The notes under the pieces are model-generated. The model saw only the letters and a program-made list of their open reading frames with translations, searched no databases and was not told where the DNA came from. Source: Isoetes taiwanensis (lineage: Eukaryota; Streptophyta; Lycopodiopsida; Isoetales; Isoetaceae). From it: a DNA stretch of 64,000 nt. Positions within the stretch are counted from its first letter, which is position 1, and every line of letters starts with the position of its first letter. Location of the stretch: assembly GCA_021234155.1 (NCBI GenBank), contig JAJEKV010000284.1:363907-427906 (forward strand). Direction: 5' to 3'. Below are positions 44,421 to 56,979 of this stretch, one piece after another. The position numbers and the translations under genes were made by a program.

Positions 44421-45400
44421 ATTATAAGAAGGAAGGCAACTTGTTATATCATAAGCATAATTTGTGTGTGCCCAAATCGTCGAGGTATAAGGAAGTTAAT
44501 TCTTCATGTCACACACAACAGCCCAATAGCGGGGCATCACGGGGTTTATGAAGACCTACTTCAAGATTGAAGTAGTTACTTCGGGCGGGGATGAAGAAGC
44601 GGATAGCGGATATATTGGGGAATGCCGGTTGTGTCGACAAACCAAAGCGAGCAACCAATTCAGTGCTTTAGAGCCATTAGGGGTGCCAAATGCTAAGTGG
44701 GAGGTCATAAGTATGGATTTTATCCTTTAGGACTCCTAGAACTCTTGAGCAAGGATGCATTGATGGTTGTCGTAGACAAGTTATCTAAGATGGCACATTT
44801 TGTGCCTTCGCGGAACTCTCTGGACACCGCATTGGAATCTTGCCAAGTTATTTGTAAAGGAGATTTTTAGACTCCATGGCATGCCTCGAGGAGATAATTT
44901 CAGGCGGGGACTCCAAATTTATGAGTGCCTTTTGGCAAGACCTCTTTAGCACCATTCGGATGACTCTCCATGAGCCGCGACATATCATCCCCAAGCAGGA
45001 TGGTGGGGCCGGAGGGCGAATCGCATCATCGAGGATATGCTTGAGCTTTGTGTGGAATAAGCGGTCCAAGTGGGATAGTTCATCCACTTGGTGGAGTTAA
45101 GCCTACAATAGTGCCAGGCGAGGAGTCATCGGATGTCTCCTTTCATGGTAAATGCAGGGTACCGGTCCTAACCGGATGCAGCAATCATGTGTCAAGGTGG
45201 AAGTATCAGCGGATGCTAGGAGATATCGTGATTGGTGGAAGAAGTAGGGGTTACCTCCTAGCGGCAAGAAGTCGGCAAAGAGTGTGCAAGACAACTACCG
45301 GGACTGTAAGAGAGTTCAAGGTAGGTGATAAGCGTTTGGTTGAAGATCAAGGTTAAGCAAGCTAAGCAGTTGGGAGTTGTAAGCTTGCCCCTAGGTGGGC
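44421..45400 (+). pseudogene. Chromovirus integrase remnant
   Basis: Core words: KWEVISMDFIL (about 44695-44730), a VVDKLSKMAHFVP-like stretch (44766-44810) and SGGDSKFMSAFWQDLFSTIR (about 44905-44965, containing the second catalytic Asp region). Broken HPQTDG- and ANRIIEDML-like words follow to about 45050. Confidence 0.75.
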
Positions 45401-45539
45401 TGGTGGTTCAAGATTTTTGGGAAAGAGTGGGCTCCCAAGCCTACAAGTTGGACCTTAGGCCCATCTTAAGGTTCACAAGGTTTTCCCGTAAGTTTATTGA
45501 AAGGCACAATCTAACCCGAGGGAGGTTTTGGATACTCCA

Positions 45540-45728
45540 ACTTTGTTGGAAATGGCGGAAAGCAAGTGGAAATTGTGCGAGTTACTTCTTGATAAGTCAT
45601 TCAAGAAGACTAGGAGGTCTCAGTTCCTCAATATTTAGTCAAGTGGAAGCACTTGCAGTGGAAAGCGCAACTTGGGTATTGAAGCAAAATTTGGAGAAGC
45701 AATACGGAGTTTATGAAGGAGTTTGATG
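45540..45728 (+). pseudogene. Integrase C-terminal chromodomain remnant
   Basis: Across frames one can read a YLVKWKHLQWK-like word followed by ATWVLKQNLEKQYG (45620-45715), the chromodomain signature placing the element among chromoviruses, which use it to target marked chromatin. Confidence 0.55.
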
Positions 45729-46590
45729 GGCGAGCCGTCTCGAGCTTGAGTGGAATACGACTTCGCCGGGAAGGTTAGCAAGTATGCTTCTTAGTTAGCC
45801 TCTAGCTCGGCTCATGTATTCTAGTTGATGGAATACATGTGCCAGAATCTTGGAGGGCGATGGGCAATGATGGGATAAGCCTTTAAAGGCATTCTCTAGG
45901 CCAACATGCACCAAGAAATGCGCATGACCACTAGGGTCATGGTGAGAATGAGGCATGGTGGGCAATGATGGGACATCGATGGATGCTCTCTATACCCCGA
46001 TGAGGCCTACACACCGTGGTAGAGGTCATGGTGAAGGTTAAAGTGATCATGTGCGATGATGGGATAAGGCGTTCCCCTAGCTTAAGACCTGGTGCATGAT
46101 GCACTAGGAATTTTCGGCATAGGGTAACCGGTACAAGGTAGCACTTGATCATGGGCGATGATAGGATCATCTTAAATGGTCCTTAAGCTCAAAATCAGAA
46201 AGGGCCATGATGAATGCAAGGTATTGGTAAGGGGGTGGTCCCCTAAAACCACAAATTTATTAATTAAACTAGCGTAATGTGCTCCTTGTCTTGGGGCAAG
46301 TGAAGAAGCATCGAAGTGGGAAGCATTACGAGAAGATGGGGGCACCATAATTTTAGATTATGAACCTAATAACTCTTATAATAATGTTTTGAATTATTGT
46401 AGAAGGAACATGTTAAGGCTATATAATTTTTGTATAAAGTACAAATATAGCCTAAATTTTGACAACTAAATCTTTAATAGGAAGTTGATCATTTAAACTA
46501 AATATTAAGTGTATGTTCTTATGATTGTTTGCGGGGAAAGAGTAAAGTCGTCGTCACCTTAGCGCTTAATCTTTGAGGACAACATTGTTC
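45729..46590. other. 3' untranslated part of the chromovirus
   Basis: No coding signal. Phrases such as GGGCAATGATGGGA recur several times at 45850-46170 (degenerate minisatellite). Confidence 0.45.
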
Positions 46591-46591
46591 T

Positions 46592-46602
46592 AAGGGGGAG
46601 AA
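46592..46602 (+). promoter_or_regulatory. Polypurine tract
   Basis: AAGGGGGAGAA immediately before the 3' LTR, the expected plus-strand primer site. Confidence 0.8.
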
Positions 46603-48205
46603 TGTGCGGGGGGAATATATGCTTCTCATCATTATATTCTGGACTCGTCACCATACAAGCCTACCTAGGTAGCCTTGTATGCCTTAGAAATGGCAAGGGG
46701 GTGCACATCTAAGTTAATTGTTTAACTTAGATAACCTTAGGATAAGACCCATTTCCACATGGCCTTATCCTATTGAACAACCGCCACCGGCCTCATCCTA
46801 GTGGTGCCAGTGGCATCATGTGGACTCACACCTATGTAGCTCTAACCCCTAACCCTAGGCCCTTTTTCCTGACCACAGCTTTGAGCTCTCACCTAAGTGC
46901 CCGAAACCCGTTTGAGCACCGTTAAATCATAGCCTAGCACAGGCGGGCAGCCCACAGGAGGTGTGTATGATCGTTGAGGGGCCGAGGACATCGAATCTCG
47001 TCAAGGAGCATGGAGCTTGGGGATGGGAGGAAAGCGCTACGGAGGAGGTAGGTTGAGTAGAGTTCATGTTAGTTCATCTGGAAGTTAGCACTCGGATGGG
47101 TTAGTATTCGTGCCTAGTGTAGAGCCACCCTAGAACCTTTATTGAACATCTTGAACCCTAATCAAGGAACCCTAACTTATAGTTAGACATGTATGATTAG
47201 GTTAAGATGTTCATATGATATTATTCATGAAGTGATATGTATGTTGTAGGTTGATCATCTGTTCCTCTTGTGTTGGGAAGGGGTAGAGACCTGGGGCCAT
47301 ATGTAGTATGCTCTAGTGTAGATCCCTTAGTTCCTATTATATGACACTGTGCATAGGAACCACTTAGGGCTATGGATGCTATGGCGTGACTCAGCACTAC
47401 AGCAGGGGCTAGAGGCAAGATGGAGGGGATCCTTGGGGAGTGGGGGGACTCTGGGGGATCCATAGTGGACTAGGCTTATGGTGGGTCACCGTGTGGGTAG
47501 GGCATGGGTGGAACACCTCACAGGGCAATGGTGTTGCCCTGCCTCTCTCAAGTTGCAAGTGTCAGCTTGGCTCTTGTTTTGGGGGTTGGTCAGTGCAGAT
47601 GGGTGTCGTCCGCGATTCTCTAGTGGCGCGTGGAGCCTCTGACCCGGGAAGGGAGATGCAGCCCTTCCTACCTCTACGGACCGAGGAGATGCAACCACGG
47701 AGTAGTCAGATGGGTGATGCCATGGGATTGCGTGTCAGGAAGGTTAGAGGTCATGTCGAGCCTGATCTAGCCCATCACACCATAGTATGCCTGGAGGCGG
47801 ATGGGTGGTCAACCCTAGCCATTGTCTTATGCCACCCAGCCATTGTTATGACCGGTCTGATCTATCTTGAAGGCCCTAACGGGTCGAGTCGACTTCTATT
47901 GGCCGAGGACCCGCGGGTAGGAGCTCTCATGTTTATGGCATGCGATTATGTTCTTTGCATCTATGGATGTGGGATGAGCTACCCGCCGGTAGTATGTTAT
48001 GTTGCTTTGTATTGCTGGCTGATGTTATGCTTCAGGCGTGATAGAGCCCATAGGGAAGGGCACATAGAACACCTTCGTGTCCCCTACCGCTTTTCGATCA
48101 TCTCGAGTGCAGGGATAGGCGGAGAACTGTCGCGGTTGTTGTTGAGCCGGGCGGGGATTTCCTGCCGAGTGTGGCGGGGCCGTGCTTATGCGGGGGCGTC
48201 TAACA
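46603..48205 (+). mobile_element. Chromovirus 3' LTR (about 1.6 kb)
   Basis: Partner of 35287-36897. No matching 5-bp duplication was found between 35282-35286 (CTCTA) and 48206-48210 (AAACA or similar). Confidence 0.75.
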
Positions 48206-48560
48206 AAACATCAGTGTTTTTTGACCCCCCACCACTCCGAGTGCGCCGGGGAGCATTTTCAGAACTTTTGAGCATGGCTCTACGCACCCTTTGTGTGAGT
48301 GTTTTGGACACGATCTATGTCGGACTTGCCCAAATGAAGAAAGTAGGGGCATAGACAGCCTTAACTTTCGGTGAGATAAGTAGGATTCTATCCTTAGGTT
48401 GCAAATTGTGAGCCATCTCTGACCCAAGCGAGGGCCCCCTGCGAGTGCGCCAGGGGCATTTCCAAAACTTTTTGAGAATGGCTCTCGCGCCTTTGTATGA
48501 ATGGTGAACAAAATGGCCCAAAGCTTATCCTAACTACCTCCAATTTAGATGAAATTTATT
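48206..48560. repeat. Two tandem-like copies of a roughly 90-bp block
   Basis: CGAGTGCGCCGGGGAGCATT...TTTTGAGCATGGCTCTACGC (about 48237-48290) recurs, diverged, at about 48440-48500. The spacing is about 205 bp. Confidence 0.65.
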
Positions 48561-51500
48561 GCAATAGGATCCTTAGGAGGTACTCTTTAATCTAGATTAC
48601 CTATGAATTGCATAGCGACATCTCAAGTGATAGAATATCCCAAACCCTAAAAATTTCTCAAATTAGGGTTTTGCCTATAAATGGGACCACAACCCTCATT
48701 TGCACCCTACTCTATCGCTCCTCACTCCAAGAAATGATTTTCAGCTCAGGCGCTTCTAGATCGTTTTGATAACCGTGACATCGGCATCTTAGCAGCCACG
48801 TATTGGTGATGGTGCGAGCGCCACTACTCATCAATGGTGGCCGACATCAACTTCGATCTTATTTGTCTTTCGAAGGAGATCGATGTGGATGCCACCATAA
48901 ATCTCCCCTTCTATCAAGAGATCATGGTAGAGTTCCATGCCAAGATAAGCCCTCTACGGTAGAACTTACCCCACGCATAGGATATTTTGCACCTAGCATG
49001 GCTCTCCGTGCAGCTCTGCATGATATCCCAAAAATGACAAAACAAGTACCTAGAAAATAAAGGCTGCTCGCGCCCAGCTACATGACTATATCCATAAATG
49101 GGAAGAGATATTTCCTCCTACTGCGGTTTGTTGTAGCTATTTTTTTTGTCACAAAGAGCCCAAACCGGAGAGGGAACCCTACGATTTCAACCTCTAAGAG
49201 CTTGAACCCATGGCCCCGAGCGGTGAAGAGGGCGGATGCTCTGGTACAAACAAAGGGAAGCGGCCGAGCGAGGAGGAAGGACATGGGTATGGCGTGGAAG
49301 ACATTGTGTCGACATTTATGCGGGGAAAGGCAACAAGCGAAAGAAGACCTCCAGAGCTTGCGAAGAGGGGTTAGGAAGCAACAGAACAGCTCCACCACTT
49401 GGGTTAGGCATCACCAGTCTAACCCAGGTTTCATTCAAGGAGAAGTATACGACCTCCATGATATCAAGAACCTCCCAGATGCGAGGGGCCAGGGAGTTAC
49501 GGGGATAGAGCGAGCTCCTATACCTTCTATGCCAGCAGCCCGACCTTGATGACTTCGTCGGCAGGAGACTGGGACTTCCCATCGGCGCATCGGGGAGGCC
49601 CGCACCCACAGCGGCGATCATCAGCGAGATGTCGAAGCCACCCGCCCGGACTTATGATGCGCAGTGAACTACCCTGGAGGAGGAATTCATCGCTCAAAGC
49701 GGATGGGCATCAAAGGAAAAACTTGAGTGCACTCCTACCCGGCCACGTGCTGCGGTTACACCGGTCAGGACAAAGAAAGAAAGGTATCAACTTGGCCTCT
49801 TCGGGTCCATGTTTGGCGACTACAAAGGAGATGATAGCGATGGGTGGACGAATACTCCGGAAGACACAAGGCCAGAATCAGAATCGGAGAAGAGGCAAGG
49901 GAGGCAGAGCACGACAAAGCCCTCAGGTTTTACCTTACCACTCCTCATTCGATGGAAGGATAGTTGTTATATACGCCCGGTTTAGCCCACGAGGAAGAAA
50001 GAAGTCTTCATGCTGATTGCCCTCTCGGATCCGGAAGACATGCGGATAACTCAAACATCGACCATGTCATCTGGTCAAAGAGGACAATAGCTTTGAGTGT
50101 CTCCGATTTTTCTTGCGGTCCCATATAGGCGACATGGCGGGTTGGCCGACTGCGGCCTACACATCAGATATGAAATTGAAGACTTGGTGATGGCACTCAA
50201 GATGGCCGACCATCAACATCCTTAAACTTGGGGGCGAGCAGGTTAGCCGCGACATTAAGTGAAGAAGTTCTTGGAAGACAACCCGGCAATATAGAAGATT
50301 CCAGAATAGATTAAAACTCTCTTCTCTTCTTCTTATCAATTGTAAAATATTGCACTTTATGAATATAAGTTATAGCATTATGTGTGTTCTTTGATATATT
50401 TTGTCCCCACAACTATATCATCAAACAAACCAATGCAATAATAAACAAAAATCTAATCATCGAGTGCAATCTAATGTATATGCAGCTAGAGCACCGGAAT
50501 GTGGAACAAGATGAACAACCTCGGGAAGACCAAACACACGCAAGGCAATTTCAGCCATGGAACATGTTCAAGAGTTCGAGGGCACCAACCCGAGAGAAGA
50601 AGAAATATCCTTGATAAGGTCGGATATCCACGAAATAAGAGCCTTCTTTGGCGGGGCGGCAACAATGGGACCAGATCGGAATGTCCAACTACCTCAAACC
50701 TTGCCGAGTAGAAAAAAAAGCAAAGAAGTCGGAGAGGGAGATCACCTAACCGCGGTTCCTCCAACTCTAGTTAGACCCGACTCCAAATCTGAAAGAGCAA
50801 GAGAGCGATCGTGAACGGGACCGGTAGGGAGGGTCCCAAGCGTGATAGGGACAGAATGGGCGGACTATCGGAAAAGAAAGTCGACTTCGACCAGCGAGCA
50901 ACATGTGGAAAGCGGGAAGTTGGGCGTTCTCGAGGGGGACAGCAGTGCGGAATGGGCCGAGGCTTGGTTGGATGAAATGAGGGGTAATGGGAATGCTTAT
51001 AGCATGAAGGATTAGGACAAGGCGGGGGTAACAACAGCCAACCTCAAGGGGCAGACAAAATTTGGTGGAAAGGCTATGCAAAGCCCATGGGTTAGCGAAT
51101 AATTTGTAGATTTAAGTTCATGTTTGAGCGTAAAGCGTATATCTGAGGGTTTCTTGCTCTTATTGAGGTATGGCTTTCCTTTGATATGAAGAGCTTTTAC
51201 ATTTTAAAGGCTTCAATATGGCTTTGGCATTCCATGCTCTTTGCCAAGAAGCGGTACATGTGATTCAAATAAAGCATGAACAAATGGTGTTATGCCTAAA
51301 TGATCAGCGAGGGGAGCTTCACGGCCCTTTTGAGGGGGGGGCCTGCTTTCTCCCAGTCCATGAACCTCTGGTGACTTTTAAAACTAGAAGAATATCTTGG
51401 CAAAAGCGAAGGAATAAACAAAGCTTTCTATATCATGTTTGATTAGGCTGTGTTTTCTTGGTTTTGAAGCACTTCTTGAAATAAAACTTTAGATTATAAT

Positions 51501-52250
51501 GGATTAATTTTTATGGCATAAAACATAGAAATGAGATACAACGTGTTTGATGAGCGGTTTTGCTATATTTGATGCACAAACCCTGGCTTATGCCTATGTT
51601 GTTTTTATGATTACTTGATTTCATAGCATGATTCGATGCCATTGTGTGCTTTCAAAGCGATGTTGTGCTTTAAAATATAACGGAGTAACATAGGATGATG
51701 TTAAAATCAAGTCTTGCAAAAGTCGGCCGGGTACGAGGCTTTTGACTACTTGGATAATGGAGCTTCAAATTTTTGGGTGGAGCTCAAAGGTTATTGCAAT
51801 CTATTTGTTTCAATAACATGAACATGCGGATCATGCTCTAAATATGATAGATATAAAACTTACATAAACTTAGATAAACTTAGATGTATATGTTTTATTA
51901 GAGGTCAAGCATATGATGTTATGACTTTCTACAATTTGGGCCCAGAGGTCAAGGCTTGGGACTACATATTGATTGAAGGTGGAAAACAAGGCTTGGGACT
52001 CTACGTATCTGTCACTTCCATTGAAGATGTATCTGAGGAGAATCGTTTAAATATCATGAACTATTGATTTTACTTGGTGTTGAAAATGTAACTTGAAAAC
52101 TTTATGGAAGCTTCACCGTTTTTTTTCGGGGGGGTGGTTCTATCAAACATTTGCGGATTTTGCAATCAACAAAAAGGGGCTTAGTGAAGGGGCTTGCACC
52201 TTTGTGCATTCACCTTGTGCCTTGGACCATATTAGTTTGACCTTTGTCTT
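48561..52250. other. Unassigned, perhaps an LTR-retrotransposon fragment
   Basis: A TATA-like CCTATAAATGGG lies near 48672. Acidic or basic broken frames occur at 49100-50020. A block at about 50900-50940 (ATGTGG..GGAAGTTGGGCGTTCTCG) resembles 41495-41530 in the chromovirus gag region, hinting at a related element. 51100-52250 is AT-richer with nothing recognised. Confidence 0.3.
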
Positions 52251-52483
52251 TGTAAAAAATATATTCATGTTATCATTGTGGTATTGTACTTTGAAGCTAT
52301 CATCACTGGATATGTAGTTTACCATAGTTCACACGGGTTCTTGAAGGTTTGAAGAAGATATGATAATTTGAAATATTGGTTTAAAATTGCATTCATAGGG
52401 CTTCAATAGTTAATTTGAATTACCCTAGATCAATTTTCTATAGCATTGTTTTCTTCATTGGTATCTAGGAGCACAGTATAACA

Positions 52484-53430
52484 TGGCAAGTAGGTTTGGT
52501 GCTAATCTACTTAATGCTATAGAAGTCTTTAAAAAGGAGAAAGTGGCTTTTGATTTGGAAACAAAAAGTATTAGAGGTGTTGGAATTTGAAAACTATGGT
52601 ACTTGGTTGAGCCAAGCACAAGCGAGCGACTTGAAGGTACTAATGTTGTGTTAATGTGACTAGTCGGGGAGGGAGCTAGCTCGGCTTCGGATGGAGAGAG
52701 TTCGATGGCTGATGGAATCACGGGACGTCTTGAAGGGGTAATAATACGCACAAGTATTATCGACCTTGATCTGAGGGAATGGATGAGCAACTCAAAATTA
52801 TGGAGCACAAGCAATCATTCTTTTTATGAGTTGGTCAGTTATTAAAGTTGAAGTTGAGAGGTTGAGTCCTAAAGAGATGTGGCAATGATCAATAATTATG
52901 AAGCTAAAACCTCGTCACAAATAGATGTTTAGAAAAACAATTAAGGAAGTTGAAGCTTTATGATAAGGAGAACATAACTGAATTTTTTGGAGAATTTGAT
53001 TCAATAATACTTGAGACTTGGAAGAAATTTGGTGTTATTTTGAATGGCGATACCAGTGTTTAGCCATTTCAACCGATTACTCATAATGCCTACCTACTAC
53101 CTTGGTGAGAAACATTGCAAAAACAAAGAACCATGCTATTCAAATCCATAAGAGCAATTTGAAAAGCTTGGCAAATCGGGACGGGATGATGAAGCGGACC
53201 GAGAAGTTTATATCTTTGGAAAATATAAAGGAAAGAAAAAGCAACAATAATAATGATAAGGGGAGGATTGGGGCCATGCTACAAATTGCAACAATTATGG
53301 ACACTTGAGAATTTGTTGTCCTAAATTGAAAAGGGAAGCATTTGCTATAATTGTGAAGGAAGGCCATATTGCATCAAATTGTTTCAAGTCAAAGGGAGAC
53401 GGAACTATAAAAGAAAGGGGAGGGTAAAAA
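52484..53430 (+). pseudogene. Copia gag remnant with two zinc knuckles
   Basis: Starts ASRFGANLLNAIEVFKKEKV after an ATG at 52484. Then NNYEAKTSSQI, KLRKLKLYDKENITEFFGEF plus DSIILETWKKFG (52890-53035). Knuckle-like CYxCNNYGHLRICC and CYNCEGRPYCIKLF-type words lie at 53280-53390 in shifted frames. Confidence 0.7.
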
Positions 53431-53599
53431 GGAAATAGAGGGGATTCTTTGAGGAAGGAGGAGTACACAAAGTCAATCCATCTTTGAACCTAGCTCGGAG
53501 ACACGAGGGGATGAAGATGAACAAGGCAAAAATGATGAGGTAAAATATCTTTTGAACTATGCCATTTGTCAAAGGATGCAAAATGACCATGATATGCTG

Positions 53600-54120
53600 A
53601 TTTTAGTTTAGATTGAGGGACGATAACCGTCTACACAATTACTCAAGAACTGCAAAAGAGTCAAAGGGGACATGTACAATTGGGAAATGGGTGTTTGCAG
53701 AAATAAAGGATGTAGGGATCTTTGGAACTTTTTATTTAGAGGGAAGAGCTGTCAATTAGGAGAAGTGCTTTTGTGTGCAGGGGCTAGTCGAAACTTGATC
53801 TACGTGTGTCAATTAGTTGATCTTGGATATAAAGTTTTTGTTTGAAAAATTAGGTGTAAAGTGTTTCAAGATAATAAATTAAAGTTTGTTGGCAAGAGTT
53901 GGGAACTTGTTTGGTTTAAATTCGATCATCTTGTTCAAAGTATAAATTTGGTGACTTGCTTTCGAGATATAAAGTTTGTGGCATGAGCAGATGTCATGTA
54001 AATTCAAAGACCATTGAGCTTCTAATTAAAAGGGGGTGGTTGAGGCATCGGAAATTAAAAAATGAAAGGTTTAAATGTGCGGGATGCATTGCAGGCAAAC
54101 ATACAAAGGCTTCCTTTTAA
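53600..54120 (+). pseudogene. Copia protease end and GAG-pre-integrase remnant
   Basis: LLCAGASRNLIYVCQLVDLG plus YKVFV (53770-53850) is the usual block before integrase. VNSKTIELLIKKG and FKCAGCIAGKHTKASF (about 53998-54118) contain the H-C-C zinc-binding region (C-x2-C seen). Confidence 0.7.
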
Positions 54121-54850
54121 AAATCTCTAAAAAGAACAAAGGTACTTCTAGATCTAATTCACTTTCGGATTTTATGTGGACCACTGAATGTAACAAGTCT
54201 TGCGGGGAAGAGATATTTTATAACGTTTGTAGATGATTACCGTAGAATGGGCGTGTATTGCCTAAATACCAAGGATCAGGCTTTACAAGCTTTCAAAGTT
54301 TGTAAATGAAGTAGAATTGGAGGCGGAAGGAAAGTCAGGGTGTTTCTGAACGGAGCGGGAGGAATTTTTGTCACATGAGTTTAAGCATTACTGCAATTAA
54401 CTTGGCATCAAAGGTGGTTGACTGCTGATTCTCCCTCAACAAAATGGAATTGCAGGAGAGAAGGGAATAGAACCATACTTAATCTTTGTCGGTATGCTTA
54501 AGTACTTTCGAGGGTTTACCTAATTTTCTCAGGGGAAGGAAATTTGTTAAGACAGCAGTATTTGTCACCAAAATTTACTACCTTCCATAAGCATTAAAGG
54601 GGCAAATCCATTGACACTTTGGTCTTCAAAGACCCCGACTATACCGGGCTAAAAGCCTATGGCACATTTGGCATATGCCCATGTACGAGGAACTTAGAAA
54701 AAGCCGGATGATCAGACATACATTACTTACATGGTAGGGGTATGATTTGCAATCTAAAGCTTATAGATTGTATGATCCAAACAAAAGGAGAATTATAATA
54801 AGTAAGGGATGTATTGTTTTGATGAGAACAATTTTACAAAGTCTTGCCAA
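54121..54850 (+). pseudogene. Copia integrase remnant
   Basis: CGPLNVTSLAGKRYFITFVD plus DYRRMG (54175-54255) holds the first catalytic region. LNTKDQALQAFKV, WLTADSPS.NG and GLPNFL words follow. Frames are broken repeatedly. Confidence 0.75.
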
Positions 54851-55259
54851 GAAAAATTAACAACTGCGGATACCTCACAGATGCAAAGTTAATAAAAGTG
54901 CGTTTCAAAGAGGATGCCAACTTTTGCTATCTGGCCCGATATGGATGATGAAGAGGATATTAAAGGTTGAAGAAAGTTTCCCTGGTGCTAATCGTATATC
55001 ACCAACAAAGAATCCAGGAAAACGAGGGTAAGCATTGAACACATGTTACCTAATCTGCGTTGATCCTGAAAGCGTGCAGCAAGAAGAACGACCCGACAAC
55101 AAGTCAATGAACATCACGAGGTCCTATCGGGAGAAAAGAAAAGAATTTTCAGATTATTTAAAGATGAAGGGTAGCAAATCAAAGAAAGGTTTGGAAGGGA
55201 TGAATTAGGCAAAAAGCAAGAGCTTAAAAAAATAAAAGGTGAGATCCCTTGGCTTGTTT

Positions 55260-56030
55260 GAAATTTTTAATGCATCTAGATGTTTCGGTTCAAAACATAT
55301 GAAGAAGCGATTAGTATCAACTAATAGTAAAAGATTGGTTGAAGGCAATGCCAATCAGTTTCATTTGATACGACGGTACATATGAGCTGGTAGATGTACC
55401 AAATGGTGAAACATTGTGGAAACTAAATGGATATATAAACTAAAACGAGGCGGAGATGGGAAAACCCCAAAGTTTAAAGGCTCGATTGGTGGTGGCCCAA
55501 GGTTTCTCACGAAATATGGACAAGATTATGAAGAAACTTTTCACCTCTTGTAAAATTGAATAGCATAAGAATACTTTTGGCCATTGCTAATACATCAAAT
55601 TTGGAGATACATCACATGGATGTCTCTGCATTTTTAAATACTATAAAAGGAAAAGACATTTATATGGGAGACACCAAAAAGGTTTTGAAATAGAAAGCGG
55701 CAAGATCTGGAAACTAAAGGGGTGTGTATGGTAGGCGGTCTCAAGGAAGTGGTACAAGTGTATAGACTCTATCTCGAGGGAACAAAGGCTTTGACAAACT
55801 TCAAAATGATGGCAATCTTTATAAATACAAAGCTGAGAGGAATGGTGTATATTGCCCTTTATGTTGATGATGATAATTTAATGGTTTCAAATAGTGTAAC
55901 ATTAGATCATTCTGAAAGTTCGAATAACAAGTTCAAGATGACGTTTCAAAAGACGCCAGCGGAGGTGCAAAAGAAGATGTGGACCGCCTATATAACGACC
56001 AGCGTATTATATTTGGCCGTGTGATCGATG
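55260..56030 (+). pseudogene. Copia reverse transcriptase remnant
   Basis: KLNSIRILLAIANTSNLEIH plus HMDVSAFLN (about 55550-55640), KGKDIYM, a GGLKEV-like VYGL block (about 55725-55745), and YIALYVDDDNLMVSNSVT (about 55845-55900) with the catalytic YVDD. It ends near 56030. Confidence 0.8.
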
Positions 56031-56057
56031 AGCATGTGATGTTGGAAAAAGGGCCGG

Positions 56058-56690
56058 GTGTTCTTTGTTCATGAATGTGCAGTGGATCGGAAAAGAGTTT
56101 TTCTTTTAACACCATGTTTGTCTTATGTTCGTGCCGGTATCATTGCACTTACGATTGCTTCCTCGGGAATTGCATCCATTTTATTGAAGGGCGGGCACCT
56201 TTGCACATTCAAGATTCAAGATACAAATAAACCTAGATGAGACATCAATGTGCAATATTCCAGCGATCAGAAATTTGGCAAAATTGATAAAGCAACACAC
56301 ATGATTATATGGGATGAGGCCCCAATGATGCATAGACATGTTTATGAAGGCTTGGATAGAAGCGGCTACGTGATGTGATATCATGTGACAAATTATTCGG
56401 AGGACTCATTATTGTTTTAGGAGGAGATTTTTGCGAGGTTCCACCTCACTCTGGGTACCCTGAGGAAATTGACCCCCAAACTGTGCAAGCTTCTTGAAGT
56501 ACTCTTACATATGGGATCATGTCGAGGGAACATAAGCTCAACATAAATATCACGGGTAATGAACAATGTGGGGGCCCGTCTGCGGAAGAGCAAAAGGGCA
56601 TTTCTTGACTATATTTCTGAGTTGGAGATGGGCAAACCACATTTTCCAACATTGGATCGGATATAATGTGTCTTAGGAAAGAGATTTGTG
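56058..56690 (+). pseudogene. Helitron/PIF1-type helicase fragment
   Basis: The RepHel helicase unwinds DNA during Helitron rolling-circle transposition. Words: a degenerate Walker A zone (FFVHE...RKRVFLL), SYVRAGIIALTIASSGIASI plus LLKGG, THMIIWDEAPMMHRHVYEGL (Walker B, about 56299-56355), IVLGGDF-like (about 56412-56430) and RVMNNVG. Frames shift around 56100, 56370 and 56440. Rep and both ends are missing. Confidence 0.75.
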
Positions 56691-56979
56691 TCAAATTCTT
56701 TGACTTGAATGATTTACTAGTTGTGGCATTCCGGATGTTTCCACAAATTATGAAAGTGTGTCTATTGGGTGCAAAGGGGCACTACAGGGAATGGGATATT
56801 AGGGAGGGTTTTTAGGTGAGGACCCTAGTTATAAGCATTAGGCAGGAAGAAAATAGAAAACAATCCTTAAAGCTGACACTATGGCTAACTTTTTGTGACT
56901 CTAAGCCTATCATTTAAATGACAAAATTAGCATCACAATTTAGCGTCGGTTTGCACATGATTGTAAAGTCGATTAAAGT

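Larger units (their letters stand above)
52251..56030 (+). mobile_element. Ty1/copia retrotransposon, degenerate, no 3' LTR
   Basis: The 5' LTR (52251-52457) starts TGTAAAAAATATATTCATG, and a PBS-like TGGTATCTAGGAGC follows at 52459-52472. Internal order gag, protease, integrase, RT is that of copia. The LTR matches the 588-bp LTR at 57753-58340 (opposite strand) but lacks about 380 internal bases. The element stops in RT where Helitron helicase sequence begins. Confidence 0.75.

Noticed and set aside
35282-48210. Simple chromovirus insertion with 5-bp target duplication
   Set aside because: No matching 5-mers at the inferred LTR edges and no continuation of the interrupted Helitron.
47440-48354. 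304-codon plus-strand ORF
   Set aside because: Lies inside the 3' LTR and continues past its end; the homologous 5' LTR has it broken, so it is chance.
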